NCBI GenBank assembly: GCA_954871525.1
Contig: OX940870.1
Coordinates: 13,361,501-13,425,500 of the forward strand
DNA length: 64,000 nucleotides
Source of the DNA: Parietaria judaica
Lineage: Eukaryota; Streptophyta; Magnoliopsida; Rosales; Urticaceae
Direction of reading: 5' to 3'
Under the pieces are notes generated by a model. It was not told where the DNA came from, did no database searches, and was given only the letters and a program-made list of their open reading frames with translations. Below, piece after piece: positions 59,878-64,000 of this stretch. A program made the translations under genes and the position numbers. Numbering within the stretch: position 1 is the stretch's first letter; each line of letters opens with the position of its first letter.

Positions 59878-60184
59878 ATTGATGACTTGGGGATTCTTCT
59901 CTTGGTTAGTGTCTTCGACGTCATTGACCTGTTTTCCCCTTTTTCGTAGGGGGTGTCAGGGGCTTCCCCGGGCGGGGGAGCTCGGTTTTTCTTGTGCTTC
60001 CTCTTTTTCGAGGTTGCCGGATCTTTTTCCGGGCTTATGTTTCTTTGTAACCTTGGGTTTAAGGATTCGATGTCTAGGTCGCTCATCTCGCCTCGCTCCA
60101 ATTTTTCCGTCAGGGCCATTTGTAGCTTGCGGCATTGGGCCATTGCGTGTCCAAACACCTTGTGGAATTTGCAGTAGGCCTTCG
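59874..60184 (-). pseudogene. Tat copy 2 gag, C-terminal part
   Basis: CHHC knuckle AYCKFHKVFGHAMAQCRK, then EKLERGEMSDLDIESLNPRL and a Lys/Arg-rich tail. The upstream part of the gene is separated by the 2449-bp solo LTR. The codons on both sides of the insertion (PWPKDPK on the far side, AYCKF here) are continuous in copy 1. Confidence 0.9.
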
Positions 60185-62633
60185 TGTTGGACATGTGTGT
60201 CCTTAAACAAGATATTTATCCATTTGTAAAAGATTATGACAAGTCGTTGAATAAAGATGGCACTTATTATGTTAATCTTATTATAGTTTCTGTAGAGTAA
60301 AATAGAATGTTTGATTCCTTAGTTCATAAAGGATGCAATTATGTTATTATTATCACAAAGGAGTCATGTGAGGAAGAATTAATAAACATAATAAATGAAC
60401 TTAAAATGTCCGTGACCTGATTAACTGGGTGGGAGCCCATTAATCGGTAAGGTCATTAATGTGACTGAAGTGACAATCCTATTCTGGATTTTGTGTGTGT
60501 CAACACTCACTAGAAGTGCATTAAGTATGAAGCGTCTTCATACTGGACTGGACCTGACTTAAACTCGAGAAGTTGTCATATAAGACCGTCACTGACAACT
60601 TGTAGTTGAGTCGCAAAATGATGATCAAAAAGATATTAGTTCTAAGTCCTGAGTGGTCATGAGTCCAAGCTGCTGGCTTGATTGTTCTTTGATTTAACCG
60701 TTAAAGAACACAAGACATTACCGCTGTTCCCAACACTATTATTTTGGGAACATGATAGTCAGCAGTAAGGATTGCTTGATCATAGATATGGGCATCACAC
60801 AGCTCTCTTCCGAGTCATGATGATTCCCTTGATTGTCAGTGGTGAGAAGTGAGAGGTACCCGTGCGCAACTTATGAATCGAAACCATAAGTGGGTTACTC
60901 ATAATATTACTGGCTGAGTCAAGGATGAAAATGCATTGAGGGGCATTACGGTATGAACCGCCTGCTCATGTGTGAGTCATCAAGTGAAAGGACAATAATC
61001 GGTATTTGATTGAATCTAATGGACACCCTGCTGTATATAAGGGAATAATATATACCGTATCACTAAAGAGTGCAGCCTCGGGTCTATGATTTTTGAACCA
61101 AGTCATTCTGACTTACGGTTTGTGATTTATGGATTTTCTAAGTTTATGACTCGGTTCGATAAACTATGAAATTAAATCACATGTCACGAATTTAAATGAT
61201 GGTGTTGCACCATGACATTTAATGTGTGATAAATAGATCAGGGTTTATTAATATAATTTGATTATTTGGATTTAATTATTAATATCTTATTAATAATTAA
61301 TTAATAATTAAAGGATTTATATTAATAAATAAATAATATATATTCATGTATTATTTAATGTGTATTTCGAATTAGGGTTTGAGTATAACAAACCCTAGAT
61401 AAATTCGAATAACCAATCTTGAAAGATTTTATTTTTGCGGCATAAATACCTGAAGTTTGGTATAATGGCAAAAACCCTAAAATCAATTTAATCCATTGGA
61501 TCGGTCATGATTTAGTATCAACTGTTGGATTGAGATAATTGATTCAAACCCTAATGTAATTCGAAATTGAAACTTGGTGACCAAGTTTAGGTATTTCGAA
61601 TTAGCTTAATTAATTATGTCCGTTGGATCGGTTTTGAGATCTTATTTTTAAACCGTCGGATTAGAAATTAATTAACATTATATATGAGATATTAAAATTC
61701 GAATAAATTTGAGATAAAAGTTCGAATTAGGGTTTAGTAAAACCCTAGGGTATTTGACTTTATCCCTAATTGATTTGATCCATTGGATTGGTTTAAGATT
61801 TAATTTTAACCATTGGATCTAGATAATCATTAACTAATTCGAATTTGAATATATATATATATATATATAATATAATTCGAAAAATATATGATATGATCTT
61901 ATCTTATATTATTCGATTAATTAAATCCCTGATTAATTATATCCATTGGATCTAAATGAGATTGAATCTGGATCATTGGATTGAAATAATTATTTATATT
62001 TAATTAAAAGAATTCGAATAATGGGAGGGAAAATCTCCAAATCGGTTACAGCTTGAGCCTATAAAAGGGAAGCTCATTCTACACATTTAACACACCTCTC
62101 CCCAGAGCAAAAACTATCCCTCTCCCTCTCTCTCTAGGGTCTGCGAGTTTTCTGCTTCTGATCTCTTTTCTGGTTCGGCTTAGGAGATATTTTTCTCCGG
62201 TAGCTTTAAAAGAACCTTCAGTTAAATTTTGCGACGGAGTCCTGCCAGCGAAGCCCACGCTTCGGTAGCGAGGAATCCAGGAGTATATCCCGGAAGATCA
62301 CGGGAGTTTCCCTCAGCGCCGGCGGAGCCCTGCCCAAGTCAGAACGCGCAGCCGGAATCGTCAACTGAGGTACGGCCTTATGCATTGGGTAAATAAATGC
62401 GACCATTTACTGATTTCTATTTATTTCCTATTCGACTAGATTATTAATAATGAATATGAAAATATTAAATTCGAAATATTTATCAGATCTCGTTTTGATT
62501 GTTACCCGATATCCGTGTCGTCGGTCCGATAACAAGATTTCCGCTTTAAAATGAATTTTTAAATGTTACCGGGACGGCCCGGAGGATATTATCGTGGTAA
62601 GGAAGTCAACTTGATACCACCGATTTCCCTACA
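60185..62633 (+). mobile_element. Solo long LTR, 2449 bp, inside Tat copy 2 gag
   Basis: Starts TGTTGGACATGTGTG, ends GATTTCCCTACA, TSD CTTCG (60180-60184, 62634-62638). Tat copy 1 gives the uninterrupted site (GACCCGAAGGCCTACTGC, plus strand near 34560). TATA box CCTATAAAAGG near 62059, then the conserved leader and GC-rich block. It is shorter than the other copies, mainly through a deletion near 61088, where TCGGGTCTATG is joined directly to TTTTTGAACCAAGTC. Confidence 0.92.
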
Positions 62634-64000
62634 CTTCGGGTCTTTTGGCCATGGATCTGCTTGTGCCGCTGCGCTGCCGCCTTGGGTCGCGTTGACCTCG
62701 TCTTTCTCTGAACTCATGACGTAACCCGGAGGCAGGTTGCTTCGTTTGGGTTGAGGCGCGCCACCTCGATGGGGCCCGGCCGCTTTGTTGTGGCCGGCGT
62801 CCCGTTGTGGCCTTGGAATGTTGTTGAACTTGGGCGTCATCGGGGTTGGATCGAATTTTGCGGCGAGGGCTGCTCGCTCTTCCTCTACTCGGATCCAGTT
62901 ACCCCCGCGATGAATTACGTCCTCGATCGAGGTATATCGATTCACGCAGATATCTTGCCTGAACTTTGATTTGTACCACAGTCCCGCGGTTAGGGCCGCG
63001 ATGGCTGTCTCGTCGCTTACTTCGCTGAGACGTGATAGCACGCCTTTGAATCTGGCTATAAAGTTTCACAGTGGCTCGTCCTTCGTCTGTTGCAGGGCGT
63101 CAAGCTGTGCCACCGTAGTCTCCGTTTCGATGAACATAGAGAAATGCTTTAGAAAGAGTGTCGTTAGCTGTTCGAACGAGCTGATCGTGGCCGGCGGCAA
63201 TCTCGAGAACCAGTCGAGGGCGTTCTGTACGAGGTGCTCGGCGAATATCTGGAAGTATCCCGCATCTCGCTGGGAGGGTTGGAGGTCGGCTCTTCCCATT
63301 GCGATGAAGAATGCCCGGAGGTAAGCCTTCGGGTTGGTTTTTCCGTCGTAACGGGGGACGTTAACCCTTCCAATGTCCCTGATCCTCTCGTTAGTGACTA
63401 ACGAGGTAAACGGCGTGCTCGTGGATTCCCGAACTAAACGATCTATTTCGGGTGCCGCTGAGGTGGCGTGATGAACCCTCGAGTTCACCGCTTTCACCTC
63501 GGACTAAACCTTTTCAACCGTGGACTCGAGCCCTTTGAGCCATGCCGGAAATGACATGTCGGCATTGTAAGCGAAAGGATTGTCTCTATCGCTGTTGGTG
63601 ACACCCTGTCGGGGTACGGTGGGTGTCTCGTCTCGGATGCGAATGGGATTGTTCATTTCGTTCCCAACTCGCATTGGGCCCGGGCGCATCGGCGCCAGTG
63701 GGGCCTGAACATCGGTGTTCCGGATCGTCCTTGGCGGGGTCCGGAAACCGGGGTCGTCTGGTTGACCGGGCGCGCCGTAGTTGGATTGGATTGCCCCCAA
63801 TCCAGTACCAGGGTGCTCATCCGGGGCGAGGTTCGCCTTCTCCCCGGGATCTGTTGGCCTCATCGGGCCCGTGGTGGGGTTATGCCTCTCCAATGTGCCC
63901 GAGGTGTTTCCCACCTCGGTCGGTCCGGGAGTGACCTGGACTCCGGAAAAATCTAGGGTTCGTCCTTGTCCGTAGTCCCTCCGTGATGCTGATGAAGATT
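62634..64000 (-). pseudogene. Tat copy 2 gag, N-terminal and central part (incomplete)
   Basis: From the window end leftward: GNTSGTLERHNPTTGPMRPT, DNPFAYNADMSFPAWLKGLE, then the gag core (YLRAFFIAMGRADLQPSQRD, FSRLPPATISSFEQLTTLFL, FRQDICVNRYTSIEDVIHR) in three adjacent frames separated by stops (around 63500 and 63060). The protein's true start is outside the window. It lacks some of the stops of copy 1 (a glutamine codon is kept where copy 1 has TAA) but has others of its own. Confidence 0.9.

Larger units (their letters stand above)
53390..64000 (-). mobile_element. Ty3/gypsy Tat-type retrotransposon, copy 2 (runs off the window)
   Basis: Same family as 32216-41567, in opposite orientation. 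The 3' LTR is 53390-54161 (772 bp). The gag N-terminal part reaches the window end; the 5' LTR lies outside. Order from right to left: gag (to 59874, split by a solo LTR), protease, reverse transcriptase and first RNase H (to 57838), then a deletion that removed the rest of RNase H, the second RNase H and all of integrase. The antisense gene (54731-57216, plus strand) follows, then the polypurine tract (CTGGGGGGCTCAC on the minus strand) and the LTR. Confidence 0.93.

Overview
The window is nuclear DNA from a flowering plant, probably a eudicot. It is AT-rich, its genes have introns with GT-AG borders, and more than two thirds of it is transposable elements. The host genes I can support are three tandem SKP1 genes (SCF ubiquitin-ligase adaptor; 165 codons, one intron each) at 9003-9906, 17627-18509 and 49291-50074, and one BolA-family reading frame on the minus strand at 4236-4709 that has no in-frame ATG. 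No tRNA, rRNA, CRISPR or prokaryotic feature was seen. The species cannot be named from the sequence.

Left part (1-7628): a degraded unrecognised coding remnant; a 2-kb minisatellite (892-2945) built from 20-bp units that each contain the inverted repeat GTAAC-N4-GTTAC; a duplicated exon-like block; the BolA frame; and a truncated long terminal repeat (LTR).

Middle part (7629-52670): a three-unit segmental tandem duplication (about 3.6-4.4 kb per unit without insertions), each unit carrying one SKP1 gene. The spacers are stuffed with insertions. Many of these can be delimited exactly, because the paralogous units show the empty site and target-site duplications (TSDs) are visible: a 2954-bp solo LTR (TSD ATGCC) in unit 1; a 12.9-kb Mutator-like element (TSD AATAATTAA) in the unit 2 spacer, holding a roughly 365-bp tandem repeat, an 894-bp solo LTR (TSD AATAT) and a Ty1/copia element (TSD CTATA); a 9352-bp Ty3/gypsy element of Tat type (TSD GTTAT); and a non-autonomous LTR element (TSD ATTGG) that itself carries a 2894-bp solo LTR (TSD CCGCC). 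Behind SKP1 copy 3 is a 1290-bp Mutator-like element (TSD TTATAATTA) with a GC-rich captured segment.

Right part (53042-64000): a Helitron 3' terminus, interrupted by a second Tat-type element on the minus strand that runs off the window. Its gag is split by a fourth long LTR copy (TSD CTTCG). Both Tat copies carry, between the polymerase genes and the 3' LTR, a spliced gene on the opposite strand with its own TATA box. In the right-hand copy this antisense gene is open through five predicted exons (about 705 codons), although the element's integrase has been deleted. The window's most unusual features are this antisense gene, the palindromic minisatellite, the mosaic SKP1 cluster and the long-LTR family.
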